A DNA stretch of 64,000 nt from Myxococcus llanfairpwllgwyngyllgogerychwyrndrobwllllantysiliogogogochensis (GTDB taxonomy: Bacteria; Myxococcota; Myxococcia; Myxococcales; Myxococcaceae), in assembly GCF_006636215.1 (NCBI RefSeq), contig NZ_VIFM01000031.1, positions 1 to 64,000 of the forward strand, in the 5' to 3' direction. Positions 32,751 through 42,337 of this stretch are shown here, one piece after another. A program made the position numbers and the translations under genes. Numbering within the stretch: position 1 is the first letter of the stretch; each line of letters starts with the position of its first letter. The notes under the pieces are model-generated. The model was not told the DNA's origin. It saw only the letters and a list, made by a program, of their open reading frames with translations, and made no database searches.

Positions 32751-33395
32751 ATGATTAGAGAGCCTGGGGCGCGTGGCGCGGTGTGGCTTGCCGCGTCCGC
32801 GCTGGTGCTTGTTGCGTGCGGTTCGGCCACGGTGGGTTCAGTGGGGCCTCCTGCTTCCGCGAAGTGGACGGGGCCGGCCGTGCCAAGCCCCGACGGCGGT
32901 CACGTGACGACGAGCATCTATTACGGCCCATGGAGCTGCAGCGCGGACTTCATGACGCGTTGTGAGCGGCGTTGCGCCGCCGCGGGACGCTTGCTTCAAG
33001 GCTGCATCTGGCTGGCCGACATCAAGGGGGATTGGAGCGGACGTTTCCTCGGGCTTTCCGCTGCGGCCGGTGGACGTCTGGCTATCACTCACTGCTGTTG
33101 CGACTACCCCGAAACGGATGGCGCCGCGTCGAGGCGTATCTGGAACAACGCGCGACGCGGATTTCGCAACCAGTGGGCCGAGGAGTTCGGGGCCTGGCCT
33201 CGGGTGCCAGGCGGGGACATGTGGCCAGGGCACCACATCCACGACCTGCTCCATGGAGGCGCCCCGGTTGCACGAGCCAACCTCCTGCCCGTCCCGCCAG
33301 AAATCCACGAGACGATCAATACCGTGTACCCCCAGTGCTATGCGGGTGACGTGCGGTGGCGCACCATTGGCCCGGACCGGCCATACTCGGATTAG
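32751..33395 (+). CDS. Lipoprotein with C-terminal HNH-type nuclease domain, candidate contact-dependent toxin
   Basis: 214 residues. Lipoprotein signal with lipobox LVAC at Cys23. A Cys-rich middle (CSADFMTRCERRCAAAG, CIWLADIKG, HCCCDYPE) is followed by a C-terminal domain GHHIHDLLHGG...ANLLPVPPEIHETIN: H161/H162, N177 and H186 form the His-Asn-His pattern of HNH/ColE-type nucleases. The next gene, three bases on, is a SUKH-family protein, the commonest immunity partner of such toxins. Lipidated N-terminus plus nuclease suggests delivery by outer-membrane exchange (SitA-like), though the Cys-rich segment has no counterpart I recognise. Start 32751; the upstream TTG at 32727 would precede the signal peptide. 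Confidence 0.75.
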   Translation: MIREPGARGAVWLAASALVLVACGSATVGSVGPPASAKWTGPAVPSPDGGHVTTSIYYGPWSCSADFMTRCERRCAAAGRLLQGCIWLADIKGDWSGRFLGLSAAAGGRLAITHCCCDYPETDGAASRRIWNNARRGFRNQWAEEFGAWPRVPGGDMWPGHHIHDLLHGGAPVARANLLPVPPEIHETINTVYPQCYAGDVRWRTIGPDRPYSD

Positions 33396-33398
33396 CGC

Positions 33399-33854
33399 AT
33401 GCGCCATCTCCTCGATGAAATCTCAGCCCGCCACTTTCCCAACGCCCCTGCGACGCCGGCGCAACTTGCCGCGTTCGAGCTGCGTACGGGATGGCATCTG
33501 GATGCGGACCTGCGGGAGTTCTATTCGTGGTGCGATGGCGCGACGCTGTTCCTCCCTCGGCCGGATGAGAACTTCCGGATTCTGCCGCTGGCGGAGATTC
33601 AGCGTGCGCGCATCGCGATGCGCGGGAAGGATGATGATTCGATGGGTTCCCCCGCGTGGTGGACACTCGTCTATCTGGGGGACTCCGATTACTGCCTGGT
33701 GGACGTTGCCCCAGAGCATGCAGACCGATATCCCATCCTCGACGCCTTCCATGAGTCGTATCCTCGGAAGGTGGTTCGAATTGCGCCACGCTTCGCGGAT
33801 TGGCTCGAGCGCACACTGCGCGGCAACAATCAGCTCTGGTGGTTGCCGGGTTGA
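33399..33854 (+). CDS. SMI1/KNR4 (SUKH-1) family protein, probable immunity protein
   Basis: 151 residues, soluble. SUKH signature: APATPAQLAAFELRTGWHLDADLREFYSWCDGATLF (residues about 16-50), with conserved Trp/Tyr in LREFYSWCDG, then WTLVYLGDSDYCLVDVA and FADWLERTL. In polymorphic toxin systems SUKH proteins neutralise nuclease toxins encoded just upstream. Here it starts three bases after the HNH lipoprotein stop. A separate ankyrin protein at 55155-57356 carries two more SUKH domains. Confidence 0.87.
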   Translation: MRHLLDEISARHFPNAPATPAQLAAFELRTGWHLDADLREFYSWCDGATLFLPRPDENFRILPLAEIQRARIAMRGKDDDSMGSPAWWTLVYLGDSDYCLVDVAPEHADRYPILDAFHESYPRKVVRIAPRFADWLERTLRGNNQLWWLPG

Positions 33855-33870
33855 CGACTGAGGTCCGTGC

Positions 33871-34932
33871 TCACCAGACGTAGCGAAGGATGAGTTCTCC
33901 GTAGGACAAGGAGGGCTCGCCGGATTCGAGGCTGCGGCCTCTCTCACCCAGGCCCGGGCGCGGTTCGGCGTTGAAGGTCCTCACCGCGCCCAGGCCGAGC
34001 TGGAGGTTGGCTCGGCCGGAGTAGTAGATGCCCAGCGCCGCCGTGCTGTCCTTCAGGGTCCGGTCATCCTGGCCCACCCTCTCCTGGAACCCCGTGCGGA
34101 AGACGTACTCGCCCATCACCGCCAGCGGCACCGCCGTCACCGGGTAGATGTCCAGCGTCGCGGCCAGCGAGAGGGAGACGCGAAGCGCGTGGGTGTTCTG
34201 CTCGAACCGCCCTCCCGCGACACTGTCGAACGGGCGGCGCGTCTGCCACGCATACTCCGCCGCCCCGGAGGCCTGGAGCGAGAACACCCGTCCGAAAGAC
34301 TGCGCCACGTAGAGGCCGCCCTTGGCGCTGGATTCCTTCCGGGGCACGAAGAGCAGCTGACCCAGGTCTCCATCGATGATGCCCCCCACCGTTACCGCGG
34401 GCGAATCGACGATGGCGTTGATGAGCGGGAGCAGGGTGATCTCCCGACCCCGGTTGTAGCCGTAGTTCGCTCGGAACGAGAGCTGCGTTCCACTCGTATC
34501 GCTGCGCAGAATCCGCACGACACCCCCAAGCTGTCCGACGAGGTCGACCGAGGCGCCCGAGGCCAGCAGCCCATCCGCGTTGGAGCCGGTGATGATGGTC
34601 GCCCTGCCAAAGCCCGTGAAGCCGAGCCAGTCCGTGACGCCCAGGCTCAGGTCCAGCGTCTGCTGGATACCGGTGAGCAGGACGTCCCGCGGCTCGAGGT
34701 CGTTCACCGGGACATCCGGGACGTCATAGCGCGCGAGACCTTCCCGGATGCCCACGTTGGTGGTGACGAACGCACTCCCCTGAAGCATGGGGAAGAGGAA
34801 CGTGTGGTCCTTGAGCTGGCGAGAGCGCGCGCCGCATGGCTCGGTGCAGGCCTCGTCCTTCTTGGACTCTCCCAGCGCGGGACTCGCGCCGAGGCTCAAC
34901 AACACTCCCAGACTCAAGATGGCGGTCTTCAT
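33871..34932 (-). CDS. Outer-membrane beta-barrel protein of unknown function
   Basis: 353 residues, signal peptide ILSLGVLLSLGASPALG (cleavage near 22), then a short Cys-containing N-terminus (CTEPCGARSRQLK). The rest is alternating strands (SLGVTDWLGFTGFGRATI, TQLSFRANYGYN, LRVSLSLAATLDIYP) with an aromatic C-terminus (GELILRYVW). Probably a medium-sized barrel of about 12 to 14 strands. No family name recognised. Convergent with the SUKH gene. Confidence 0.72.
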   Translation of the reverse strand: MKTAILSLGVLLSLGASPALGESKKDEACTEPCGARSRQLKDHTFLFPMLQGSAFVTTNVGIREGLARYDVPDVPVNDLEPRDVLLTGIQQTLDLSLGVTDWLGFTGFGRATIITGSNADGLLASGASVDLVGQLGGVVRILRSDTSGTQLSFRANYGYNRGREITLLPLINAIVDSPAVTVGGIIDGDLGQLLFVPRKESSAKGGLYVAQSFGRVFSLQASGAAEYAWQTRRPFDSVAGGRFEQNTHALRVSLSLAATLDIYPVTAVPLAVMGEYVFRTGFQERVGQDDRTLKDSTAALGIYYSGRANLQLGLGAVRTFNAEPRPGLGERGRSLESGEPSLSYGELILRYVW

Positions 34933-35129
34933 CTACGGCAACGTGGGGAACACAGCCACCCAAGACCATTGCCCCGCGCGCCCGGTCTGCGTCGCGGCGA
35001 GGACAGCGAACCGACGCCTGACGGCAAGCCCGTTGGTCCACGGACATTGAAGCCAACGCTTCGTGTGCCTGTCGCTCTCCGTCCGCCAGGCGAGGGGCAT
35101 CTTCCCGCCGCTATCGGGGAGGATGTGGA

Positions 35130-36488
35130 ATGGAAGTGACTGAGACCTTGCAACGGACCGAGCCCACGCACGCCTGGCGTCCCGACCTGACGCTGGCACA
35201 CGAGCAGCTCGCTCCACGGTTGGAGGCGTTCTATCGGGATCTGCACGCGCACCCAGAGCTGTCCATGCAGGAACAGCAGACGGCGGCGAAGGTGGCGAAG
35301 TGGCTGCGGCACGCCGGCTATGAAGTGACGGAGGAGGTCGGCCGTCACGGCGTCGTGGGCGTGCTGCGCAACGGCCCGGGGCCCACCGTGCTGCTGCGCG
35401 CGGACATGGACGCGCTGCCGGTGGAGGAGAAGACGGGCCGCCCGGATGCGAGCCGCGTGCGGGTGAAGGACTCGCACGGCGGCACGGTGCCGGTGATGCA
35501 CGCGTGCGGACATGACGTCCACATCACCTGTCTGATGGGGGTGGCGGAGCTGCTCGCCCACTCACAGCATCATTGGCGCGGCACGCTGATGATGGTGGCC
35601 CAGCCCGCGGAGGAGACGCTCGAGGGCGCGCGGGCGATGCTGCGCGACGGACTCTATGAGCGCTTCGGCAAGCCCGACGTCGCGCTCGCCCAGCACGTGG
35701 GCCCGCTCCAGGTGGGAATCGTGGGGCACCATCCGGGAGCCAGCATGATGGCCTCCGCCAACGTGCGGGTGCGCATCTTCGGAAAGGGCGGCCACGGCTC
35801 ACAGCCACACCTGACGGTGGACCCCGTCGTCATCGCCGCCTACCTGGTGACGAGGCTGCAGACCATCGTCTCCCGCGAGGTGGACATCACCCGCGGCGGC
35901 GCGGTGATCTCCGTGGGGAGCCTGCACGCGGGCTCCCGCTCCAACGTGATTCCGGACGAGGCGGTGCTGGAGCTGACGGTGCGCACGCCGACCGATGACC
36001 TCCAGGGGCAGCTGCTCGAGGCCATCTCCCGCATGGCGAAGGCGGAGTGCGAAGCGGGGCGCTCCCCCAAGCCACCGGAAATCGAGGTGATGCACCACAC
36101 GCGGGTGATGGTGAATGACGACTCCTACTTCACCCGGGTTCGCTCCGCGCACGCGGCCTGGTTCGGAGAGGACCGCATCATCGACACCGGCATGCAGAGT
36201 GGCAGCGAGGACTTTCCCTACTTCGACGGGCGCGTGTCCGGCGAGAGCCATGGCGCCACGGTGCCGCTCGTCTACTGGTACTTCGGGGGCACGTCCCACG
36301 AGGCGTGGAAACGGGCCGCGGGCAAGACGCTCTGGGAGAAGCTCCGGAACCTGCCGCCGAACCACTCCTCCCGCTTCGACCCCTCGGTCGACAGCCTGCG
36401 CTTCGGCTGTGAGTCCATGCTGCTGGCGGCCCTTGCCTGCCTGGATGAAGAGCCGAAGAAGGGAGCCGAGCCCCGGGGCCTGCACTGA
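35130..36488 (+). CDS. M20-family amidohydrolase (hippurate/IAA-amino-acid hydrolase type)
   Basis: 452 residues. Metal-site motifs: HACGHDVH (Cys126 bridging region; Cys and His ligands), a conserved EE pair in AQPAEETLEGARAM, HVGPLQVG and near the C-terminus FGGTSHEAW. Dimerisation domain in the middle (MMASANVRVRIFGKGGHGSQPH). Members hydrolyse N-acyl amino acids (hippurate, N-acetyl or IAA conjugates). No signal peptide, so cytoplasmic. GGAGGATG precedes the start. About 50 residues longer than usual, mostly at the C-terminus. Confidence 0.88.
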   Translation: MEVTETLQRTEPTHAWRPDLTLAHEQLAPRLEAFYRDLHAHPELSMQEQQTAAKVAKWLRHAGYEVTEEVGRHGVVGVLRNGPGPTVLLRADMDALPVEEKTGRPDASRVRVKDSHGGTVPVMHACGHDVHITCLMGVAELLAHSQHHWRGTLMMVAQPAEETLEGARAMLRDGLYERFGKPDVALAQHVGPLQVGIVGHHPGASMMASANVRVRIFGKGGHGSQPHLTVDPVVIAAYLVTRLQTIVSREVDITRGGAVISVGSLHAGSRSNVIPDEAVLELTVRTPTDDLQGQLLEAISRMAKAECEAGRSPKPPEIEVMHHTRVMVNDDSYFTRVRSAHAAWFGEDRIIDTGMQSGSEDFPYFDGRVSGESHGATVPLVYWYFGGTSHEAWKRAAGKTLWEKLRNLPPNHSSRFDPSVDSLRFGCESMLLAALACLDEEPKKGAEPRGLH

Positions 36489-36603
36489 AAATCACGGGGG
36501 CGCTGACTGATGTTTCTACAGGGACGCAAGAAGTCCTGGCGCCAACCGTCCGGTTTTCCTCAAAGGTGGGGTGGCACGCGGCCTGCTCTATGCCACCACC
36601 GCC

Positions 36604-36900
36604 ATGAAGTCTCAGCGGAACACCCATCGACCCTACACCGTGGAAATCGCCGCGGCGGCCTGGAGCCAGGTCGCTCGGCTCTCCCAGGAACGCTACCGCG
36701 ACATCCAAGCCCGGTTGGAGGGCGTGGCGGCCCTCGCGACACCCACGCCGGAGCCGGCCACGTTCCAGGTGGAGGAGCTGACGGTCCACTACGTCGTGGA
36801 CGCACGGCGCCGGCTGGTGACGCTGCTGGATATCACCCGCGAGCGAAGCGCCTCCGCGAAGGGCGCCTCGCGGCCTCCGACGACGCGCTCCCCGGGTTGA
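36604..36900 (+). CDS. RelE/ParE-like small protein (orphan toxin-like fold)
   Basis: 98 residues. YTVEIAAAAWSQVARLSQERYRDIQARLEGVAALA followed by FQVEELTVHYVVDARRRLVTLLDITRE is the beta-alpha-alpha-beta3 pattern of RelE/ParE proteins (start strand, two helices, then a four-stranded sheet ending in a C-terminal basic stretch). There is no antitoxin gene adjacent on either side; the preceding gene is the amidohydrolase. Either a solitary toxin or a diverged homologue. Low sequence signature, so moderate confidence. Confidence 0.55.
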   Translation: MKSQRNTHRPYTVEIAAAAWSQVARLSQERYRDIQARLEGVAALATPTPEPATFQVEELTVHYVVDARRRLVTLLDITRERSASAKGASRPPTTRSPG

Positions 36901-36910
36901 GGGCCTTTGC

Positions 36911-37867
36911 TCAGAGCGTGCCGTGCCCGGTCGGCGCGGGCGCGGACGCCTCGAGGAAGCCGCGCAGCTCCCTCGCGGTGCGCGCGGCGTCTTCCTCCAT
37001 GGGGACGTGCCCCAATTCCGGATAGACGATGAGCCGCGCCCCAGGGATGGCCCGGGCGAAGCGCTGGCCGTGCTCCAGCGGAATCCACGCGTCCTTCGCG
37101 CCCCAGAGGACGAGCGTGGGCATGCGCAGCTCCCCCAACTGCTTCCAGCGCGCGTCGTCTCCGCCGGCCCGCATCCGCTCGCGAGTGGCGGTCCGGTTGC
37201 CTTCTCGCAGCAAGAGCGCGTGGTACTGCTCCACCAGCGCCTCCGTCACGCGAGAGGGTTCTCCGTAGACGGCCCGCAGGTTCCGGTCGATGACCCAGCG
37301 CGGGGAGAAGAGTGACAGCACCTCTCCCACGACGGGCGCGCGCATGAGCCGGAAGACGAGCGGCGCGGGCGTGTCGCGCGGAAAACCCGCCGCGTCCACC
37401 AGCACCAGCCGCGTCACCCGCTGCGGATGGAGCAGGGCATAGCGCCAGGAGATGGAGCCACCCATGGAGTTGCCTCCCAGGACGAACTGCTCCAACCCCA
37501 GGCGTGCGCGAAACGCCTCCACCACCTCCACCATGGCGTCCGCGGTGTATCGCCCCCGCGCGTCCGGCCCGGTGAGTCCGTGCCCTGGAAGGTCCAGGGT
37601 GATGACGCGGTAGTTTTCGGACAGCTCACGCACCCAGCCCTCCCAGGTGAAAAGAGAGGCATTGGAGCCATGGAGCAGCAGCAGCGTGGGTCCCTGGCCC
37701 TGGTCCCGGTAGTGGATGCGCAACCCATCCACCTCCACGAAGCGGGAAGGCGCTGTCGCGTAGCGCGCCTCCAGCTCCTGGGGAGAAACGTCCAGACGAA
37801 GACTGGCCGCGAGAACCCCCGCGAGGAGCACGAGCACGGTGATGAGGACCTTGCGACGAAGCTTCAT
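36911..37867 (-). CDS. Alpha/beta hydrolase, membrane-anchored or secreted
   Basis: 318 residues. N-terminal hydrophobic segment [20 protein letters not shown]. Oxyanion region [17 protein letters not shown] (HGSN in place of HGxG), nucleophile elbow [12 protein letters not shown], acid Asp in [10 protein letters not shown], catalytic His in ELGHVPMEE. Typical of meta-cleavage hydrolases and epoxide-hydrolase-like lipases. Substrate unknown. Convergent with the RelE-like gene, 10 bases apart. Confidence 0.85.
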   Translation of the reverse strand: MKLRRKVLITVLVLLAGVLAASLRLDVSPQELEARYATAPSRFVEVDGLRIHYRDQGQGPTLLLLHGSNASLFTWEGWVRELSENYRVITLDLPGHGLTGPDARGRYTADAMVEVVEAFRARLGLEQFVLGGNSMGGSISWRYALLHPQRVTRLVLVDAAGFPRDTPAPLVFRLMRAPVVGEVLSLFSPRWVIDRNLRAVYGEPSRVTEALVEQYHALLLREGNRTATRERMRAGGDDARWKQLGELRMPTLVLWGAKDAWIPLEHGQRFARAIPGARLIVYPELGHVPMEEDAARTARELRGFLEASAPAPTGHGTL

Positions 37868-38064
37868 GGTGCAATTTTCTCCTGGAGCGGCGAGCCGCCG
37901 CGAAAGATAGACGGCGAGTCAGGCACCGGCGAGCACGGATTGGGGTGCCGACGGACCCTTGCTTCAATGTGTGTCTTCATGAAACGGCGGGTGGGGTTGC
38001 GCCATTGCCAGTCACGCGTCCACAATGGCCGCGCCGCGTTCGCCCTGCATTCCCTCGTGCTCGG

Positions 38065-39597
38065 ATGCGATTCACTCTCTCTCAAAAAATCATCCTCGCG
38101 CCGCTCGTCGTGGCGCTTTTCTTCGCCCTGCTTTCGGTGGGGTACACGATTCCGCGCCTTCGCGAGGCCTTCGAGGAGCAAGGCCATTCGATGAGCGCGG
38201 CGGTGCCGACGGCGCTCGCCGCGGCGATGGCGGACCTGCTGCGCAATCGCGAGCAGGGCGAGGTGCAGCCCACGCTGGACGCGGTGGCCCAGGAGGGCGC
38301 GCTGGCGTACGTGGCGCTGGTGGACGCGAAGGGCGCGCTGGTGGGCGTGTCGGGGCGCCACGCGCAGAGTTTGCGCGACCACGTCTCCGAGCTGGCCACG
38401 ACGAAGGAGGGCACGCCGCTGCGAGCAGAGGACGTGGAGCTGCTGGACATGGCGGCGCCGGTGCCCGGCGGTCTGGGCACCGTGCACGTGGGCTTCAATC
38501 GCACGGAGGCCCGGGGCCACATCAATGGCATCGTGGGCAACCTGCGCATCGTGCTGCTGGCCGCGCTGGTGGTGCTGATGGGGTTGGCGTGGGGGATCAG
38601 CCGCCGCATCGTCGCGCCGCTCATCGCGCTCACCGGGGCCGTGCGGCGCATCGCCGAGCACGGCGATTTGCGCGAGCCGGTGCATGTCTCGACCCAGGAC
38701 GAGGTCGGCGATCTGGCGCGAGCGGTGGGGTTGCTGGTGGGCAAGCTGAAGGACCTCTTGCATCAGCTCCACTCGTCGACGGAGCTGCTCAGCGACTCGG
38801 TGATGGGGTTGAACGAGTCCGCGACCGAGCAGAACCAGATGGTCACCCGACAGGCCGCCGCGCTCCAGGAGACGCAGGTGACGGCGCAGGAGATCCGCCA
38901 GACGGCGTTGCTGGCCTCCAGCTCCGCGCAGTCCGTCATCGAGGTCGCCGAGCGCGCGGAGGCGCTGGGGAAGTCTGGCGAGGACGCCGTCTCCGCGAGC
39001 ATTGAAGGCATGGTGGACCTGCGCTCCCAGGTGGAGCAGATCACCCTGCGCATCATGTCGCTGAGCGAGCGCACGCAGCAGATTGGCGGAATCACCGAGA
39101 CGGTGAAGGACCTGGCGGACCAGTCGCACCTGCTGGCGGTGAACGCGGCCATCGAGGCGGCGCGCTCGGGCGAGCATGGCAAGGGCTTCGCGGTGGTGGC
39201 GCGGGAGATTCGCGCCCTGGCGGACCAGTCCATCCGCGCGACGAACCAGGTGCGGAAGATCCTCTCCGACATCGGCGAGGCCATCGCCGGCACGGTGCAG
39301 ATCACCGCCGAGGGAACCCAGCGGATGGAGGCGGGGCTGACGCAGGCCCGCGCATCCGGAGACACGCTGCGACAGCTCAGCACCATCGTCCAGGACAGCA
39401 CCGCCGCCGCGCGGCAGATTGCGCAGACGGTGAGCCAGCAGGCCACGGGCATCGAGCAGATCTTCACCGCCGTCAACGAGCTGAACTCGCTGATGGGGGA
39501 TACCGTGACGCGCATCTCCGCCACCAATGAATCCGCGGTGTCCCTGAAGCTGCTCTCCGAGCGTGTGGCCGAGGTGGTGCGGGCCTATCGCGTCTGA
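38065..39597 (+). CDS. Methyl-accepting chemotaxis protein
   Basis: 510 residues. N-terminal transmembrane helix ([19 protein letters not shown]), a short periplasmic sensor of about 130 residues, second helix about 155-175 ([17 protein letters not shown]), a HAMP domain (about 176-230) and a signalling domain with the hairpin tip [21 protein letters not shown] (near 350-370) typical of MCPs; [17 protein letters not shown] follows. Probably feeds one of several Che-like pathways, which are absent from this window, so the partner must be encoded elsewhere. Start at ATG 38065, where the first helix begins. Confidence 0.92.
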   Translation: MRFTLSQKIILAPLVVALFFALLSVGYTIPRLREAFEEQGHSMSAAVPTALAAAMADLLRNREQGEVQPTLDAVAQEGALAYVALVDAKGALVGVSGRHAQSLRDHVSELATTKEGTPLRAEDVELLDMAAPVPGGLGTVHVGFNRTEARGHINGIVGNLRIVLLAALVVLMGLAWGISRRIVAPLIALTGAVRRIAEHGDLREPVHVSTQDEVGDLARAVGLLVGKLKDLLHQLHSSTELLSDSVMGLNESATEQNQMVTRQAAALQETQVTAQEIRQTALLASSSAQSVIEVAERAEALGKSGEDAVSASIEGMVDLRSQVEQITLRIMSLSERTQQIGGITETVKDLADQSHLLAVNAAIEAARSGEHGKGFAVVAREIRALADQSIRATNQVRKILSDIGEAIAGTVQITAEGTQRMEAGLTQARASGDTLRQLSTIVQDSTAAARQIAQTVSQQATGIEQIFTAVNELNSLMGDTVTRISATNESAVSLKLLSERVAEVVRAYRV

Positions 39598-39623
39598 GCA
39601 GCGACGGGTGCGAGGCATGCGGC

Positions 39624-41018
39624 TCAGCCCGGGCGGTGACTCCCGGTGCTCGGCGGGGCCAGCACGCGGGAGGCGCGTGTTCGAGGCAACAGCCGGGACA
39701 CGAGCGCGCTCATCGACGTCACGGGGTGGGCGCCGGGCTCCGGGAGGCGCGCGGCGAGCAGGCCCGCGGCGAGCCGGGCCACCGAGGACACGACGAAGAG
39801 GACGTGCAGGTTCACCCAGGGCTTGCCGCCGAGGATGAACGTCTCGGGCAGGGCGGAGGCGATGGCGCCTCCCAGCGCGGCGGCGACGGAGTAGGCCAGT
39901 CCTCCGGCCGTGGCGAAGGCGGCGAGATAGAAGGGCCGACCCTTGCGCGGCGCGACGCTGAGCGGCAGGGCGAAGATGGCCAGGCCGTGGCCGCTCCACA
40001 GCGCGCCCGCGAGCAGCACGTCGAAGAGCAGGGGCCACAGCGTCCCCGCCGAGGGCAGCAGCCACAGCGCGGGGATGACGCCGATGCCCAGCGAGCACGC
40101 CATCAGCACGGGCTGCGCGCCGACCTTGTCGATCATCTTCCCCCACAGCGGCGCGGTGAGGATGCGCACCCCCGCGACGGCCGCGGCGTGCAGCGCCATG
40201 ATGACGAAGGTCATCTTGAGGTTCTGGAGGCTGTGCAGCGCGAAGAATGGCGCGGACACTCCCACCGCCGCGTTCCAGGCGACCTGGTAGGTCAGCACGC
40301 GCCGCGCCAGCGGGTCCTTCAGCGGCACCAGCGCGCCCTTGAGCTCCAGCCGGGGCGTGGTGCCCGGCGGCGCGGGGTCATGCTGGCTGGCCATGAGCAG
40401 CGTCGTCACCACGCCCATGACGCAGGCGCCGAGCGCCAGCAGGGGCAGCGCCACGCCCAGGCCCTCGCTGGGCCGCAGGCGGTCCATCAACAGGCCCGCG
40501 CAGAGCGAGGCCAGGGTGCCCGCCAGGGTGGTGAGCGCGGTGCGCCGTCCGAAGAAGCGTCCCCGCACCGCGCGAGGCACCAGCTCCCCCATCCACGCCA
40601 CCCACGCGTTGTTGCCCACCACGCCCAGCAGCGCGGACGCCCCGGCCACCACGAGCAGCACGTGTTGCCGCGCCGCGAGCTCCAGCTCCAGCCAGGGGAG
40701 AATCGCCAGCGGGAACATCACCAGCCGCGACAGGCACACCGCCGTCAGGGCCACGCGCCGGTGACCGAACGCGGACGTCAGCCACGCCGCCGGGAACTGC
40801 ACGAACTGGGCAAGAAAGGGCAGGGCGGTCATCACGCCCACCAGCAGGGGCCCCAGCTTCAAGGCGATGGCCCACGCCGTCAGCACGGTGGCACCCGCGC
40901 ACGCGGTGAAGACCTCCGTGAACATGCCCTCCACCACGGAGGCGCCCAGCGTCGCGCGCAGCCTTCGAGCGGGGGGGTGCGAGAGGCCGTCCGGACTGTC
41001 CGCCGGGGGCGCGCCCAT
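39624..41018 (-). CDS. MFS transporter
   Basis: About 464 residues with roughly twelve hydrophobic segments. Typical loop-2/3 motif in LTSAFGHRRVALTAVCLSR and the mid-protein signature VAWMGELVPRAVRGRFFGRRTALT; second half begins after the charged loop about residues 205-230. Substrate unknown. Start 41018 is favoured because a longer GTG-started form (41177) would add about 50 residues of non-membrane sequence unlike MFS termini. Convergent with the MCP gene. Confidence 0.8.
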   Translation of the reverse strand: MGAPPADSPDGLSHPPARRLRATLGASVVEGMFTEVFTACAGATVLTAWAIALKLGPLLVGVMTALPFLAQFVQFPAAWLTSAFGHRRVALTAVCLSRLVMFPLAILPWLELELAARQHVLLVVAGASALLGVVGNNAWVAWMGELVPRAVRGRFFGRRTALTTLAGTLASLCAGLLMDRLRPSEGLGVALPLLALGACVMGVVTTLLMASQHDPAPPGTTPRLELKGALVPLKDPLARRVLTYQVAWNAAVGVSAPFFALHSLQNLKMTFVIMALHAAAVAGVRILTAPLWGKMIDKVGAQPVLMACSLGIGVIPALWLLPSAGTLWPLLFDVLLAGALWSGHGLAIFALPLSVAPRKGRPFYLAAFATAGGLAYSVAAALGGAIASALPETFILGGKPWVNLHVLFVVSSVARLAAGLLAARLPEPGAHPVTSMSALVSRLLPRTRASRVLAPPSTGSHRPG

Positions 41019-41338
41019 GAGTGGCGCGGCCGACCCTGGCAGTGACGAGCCCGGCCGGAAGAGGGGAACGGCGGAGGCGAGCGAGGCGAAGCTGCTCAGG
41101 ACATAGCGACGAAAGGCAGCGGGGGGGCTCAACGCGGTCCTTGCAACGAGGGAGCGGGGGCCCTCCGTCTGTCGCACGGCTCGGCCAGGCGCCTCAATCC
41201 GACCCCGTCTCCCCCTGGGTCGCCCGCTCGGACCCCGAGCGACTTCAGCCGCCTGCCCCCCTGGCCGGAGGGGACGCTGGAATCAGGTGCAGTTCAAGCG
41301 GTCTTGAACTATATGAACGTCCGAGGAGAACGGCGCAC
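41019..41338. promoter_or_regulatory. Divergent region MFS / polyprenyl synthetase with palindromic operator candidate
   Basis: 320 bases without a gene. At 41291-41310 lies a near-perfect inverted repeat AGTTCAAG-CGGT-CTTGAACT, centred about 39 bases before the polyprenyl synthetase ATG and just upstream of an AT-rich TATATG. AGGAG follows at 41324. The site is well placed for the HTH regulator encoded in the same operon (42334-42927), which is inference. Nothing else was recognised in the rest of the region. Confidence 0.5.
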
Positions 41339-42337
41339 ATGGAACTGGCTCGGGAGCTCACGGACTTTCTGGCGGCGGTGGAGCAGCGGCTCAACGGCAT
41401 GCTGGTGGATGGCAACGCCGGTCCCGACGTGAAGGGCGACACGCTGATGGAAGCGGCCCGGCACCTGTGCGTGGGCACGGGGGGCAAGCGCGCGCGTCCC
41501 ATGCTGGTGCGGCTGTTCGGCGGCGCGGTGGGTGTCGCGCCGGAGCGGCTGGTGGACGTGGCGGTCGCCGCGGAGCTCATCCATTCGGCCAGCCTGCTGC
41601 ATGACGACGTGGTGGACGCGGGCATGTTCCGCCGGGGCCGCCCGACGGTGAACGCGCGCTGGGGCAACATCGTGGCGGTGATGAGCGGAGACCTCATCCT
41701 GTCCACCGGCCTGCACCACCTGGCGCAGCTCGACTCCCGGCTGACCTTGTCCGCGCTGTCGGTCGTCTCCGAGATGACCCGCGCGGCCATCGCGGAGGTG
41801 GAGGCGCGCGGCGACCTGGACCTGCCGCTCAACCGGCTGCGCTTCATCGCCGAGGGCAAGACGGGCTCGCTGTTCGGCTGGTGCGGACACGCGGCGGCGA
41901 CGCTGGCCAACCTGCCGGAGGCGGTGGACCGCTTCGACGGGTTCGGCCGTCACCTGGGCGTGGCGTTCCAGATCGCCGACGACATCCGCGACATCCTGGG
42001 CACGGACGTGGGCAAGCCGCGGTACGCGGACGTGCACTCGCGCACGCCGTCGATGCCCATCCTGCTGGCGGTGGCCAAGGACGAGAGCCTGCGTCGCAAG
42101 CTGAAGGACGCGTGGGCCTTCTCCACGATCACTCCCGACCGGACGAAGGAGATTGGCTCGGCGATCGAGGCCACCGGCGCGGTGGAGGCGTCCATGGCGC
42201 GGATGAACGTGGAGATTGAAGCGGCGCTGGACAAGCTGGGCCACTTCGCCCACGAGCCCGCGGGCGCGGAGCTGGTGGGATGGGCGCGCAAGCTGTCGGC
42301 GGGAATCGCCGAGCAAGTCCAGGGGCGGGCCGCATGA
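41339..42337 (+). CDS. Polyprenyl (isoprenoid) diphosphate synthetase
   Basis: 332 residues. First aspartate-rich motif LLHDDVVDAG (about residues 85-94, DDxxD), second motif FQIADDIRDILG (about 214-225, DDxxD), KRARPMLVRLFGG near 50. All-helical trans-prenyltransferase; the residue upstream of the first motif (Ser-Leu, SASLLHDD) suggests a long-chain product such as a quinone side chain rather than a short one. First gene of an operon with the HTH regulator (ATGA overlap) and the GGCT-like gene. AGGAG lies upstream of the ATG. Product length uncertain. Confidence 0.88.
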   Translation: MELARELTDFLAAVEQRLNGMLVDGNAGPDVKGDTLMEAARHLCVGTGGKRARPMLVRLFGGAVGVAPERLVDVAVAAELIHSASLLHDDVVDAGMFRRGRPTVNARWGNIVAVMSGDLILSTGLHHLAQLDSRLTLSALSVVSEMTRAAIAEVEARGDLDLPLNRLRFIAEGKTGSLFGWCGHAAATLANLPEAVDRFDGFGRHLGVAFQIADDIRDILGTDVGKPRYADVHSRTPSMPILLAVAKDESLRRKLKDAWAFSTITPDRTKEIGSAIEATGAVEASMARMNVEIEAALDKLGHFAHEPAGAELVGWARKLSAGIAEQVQGRAA

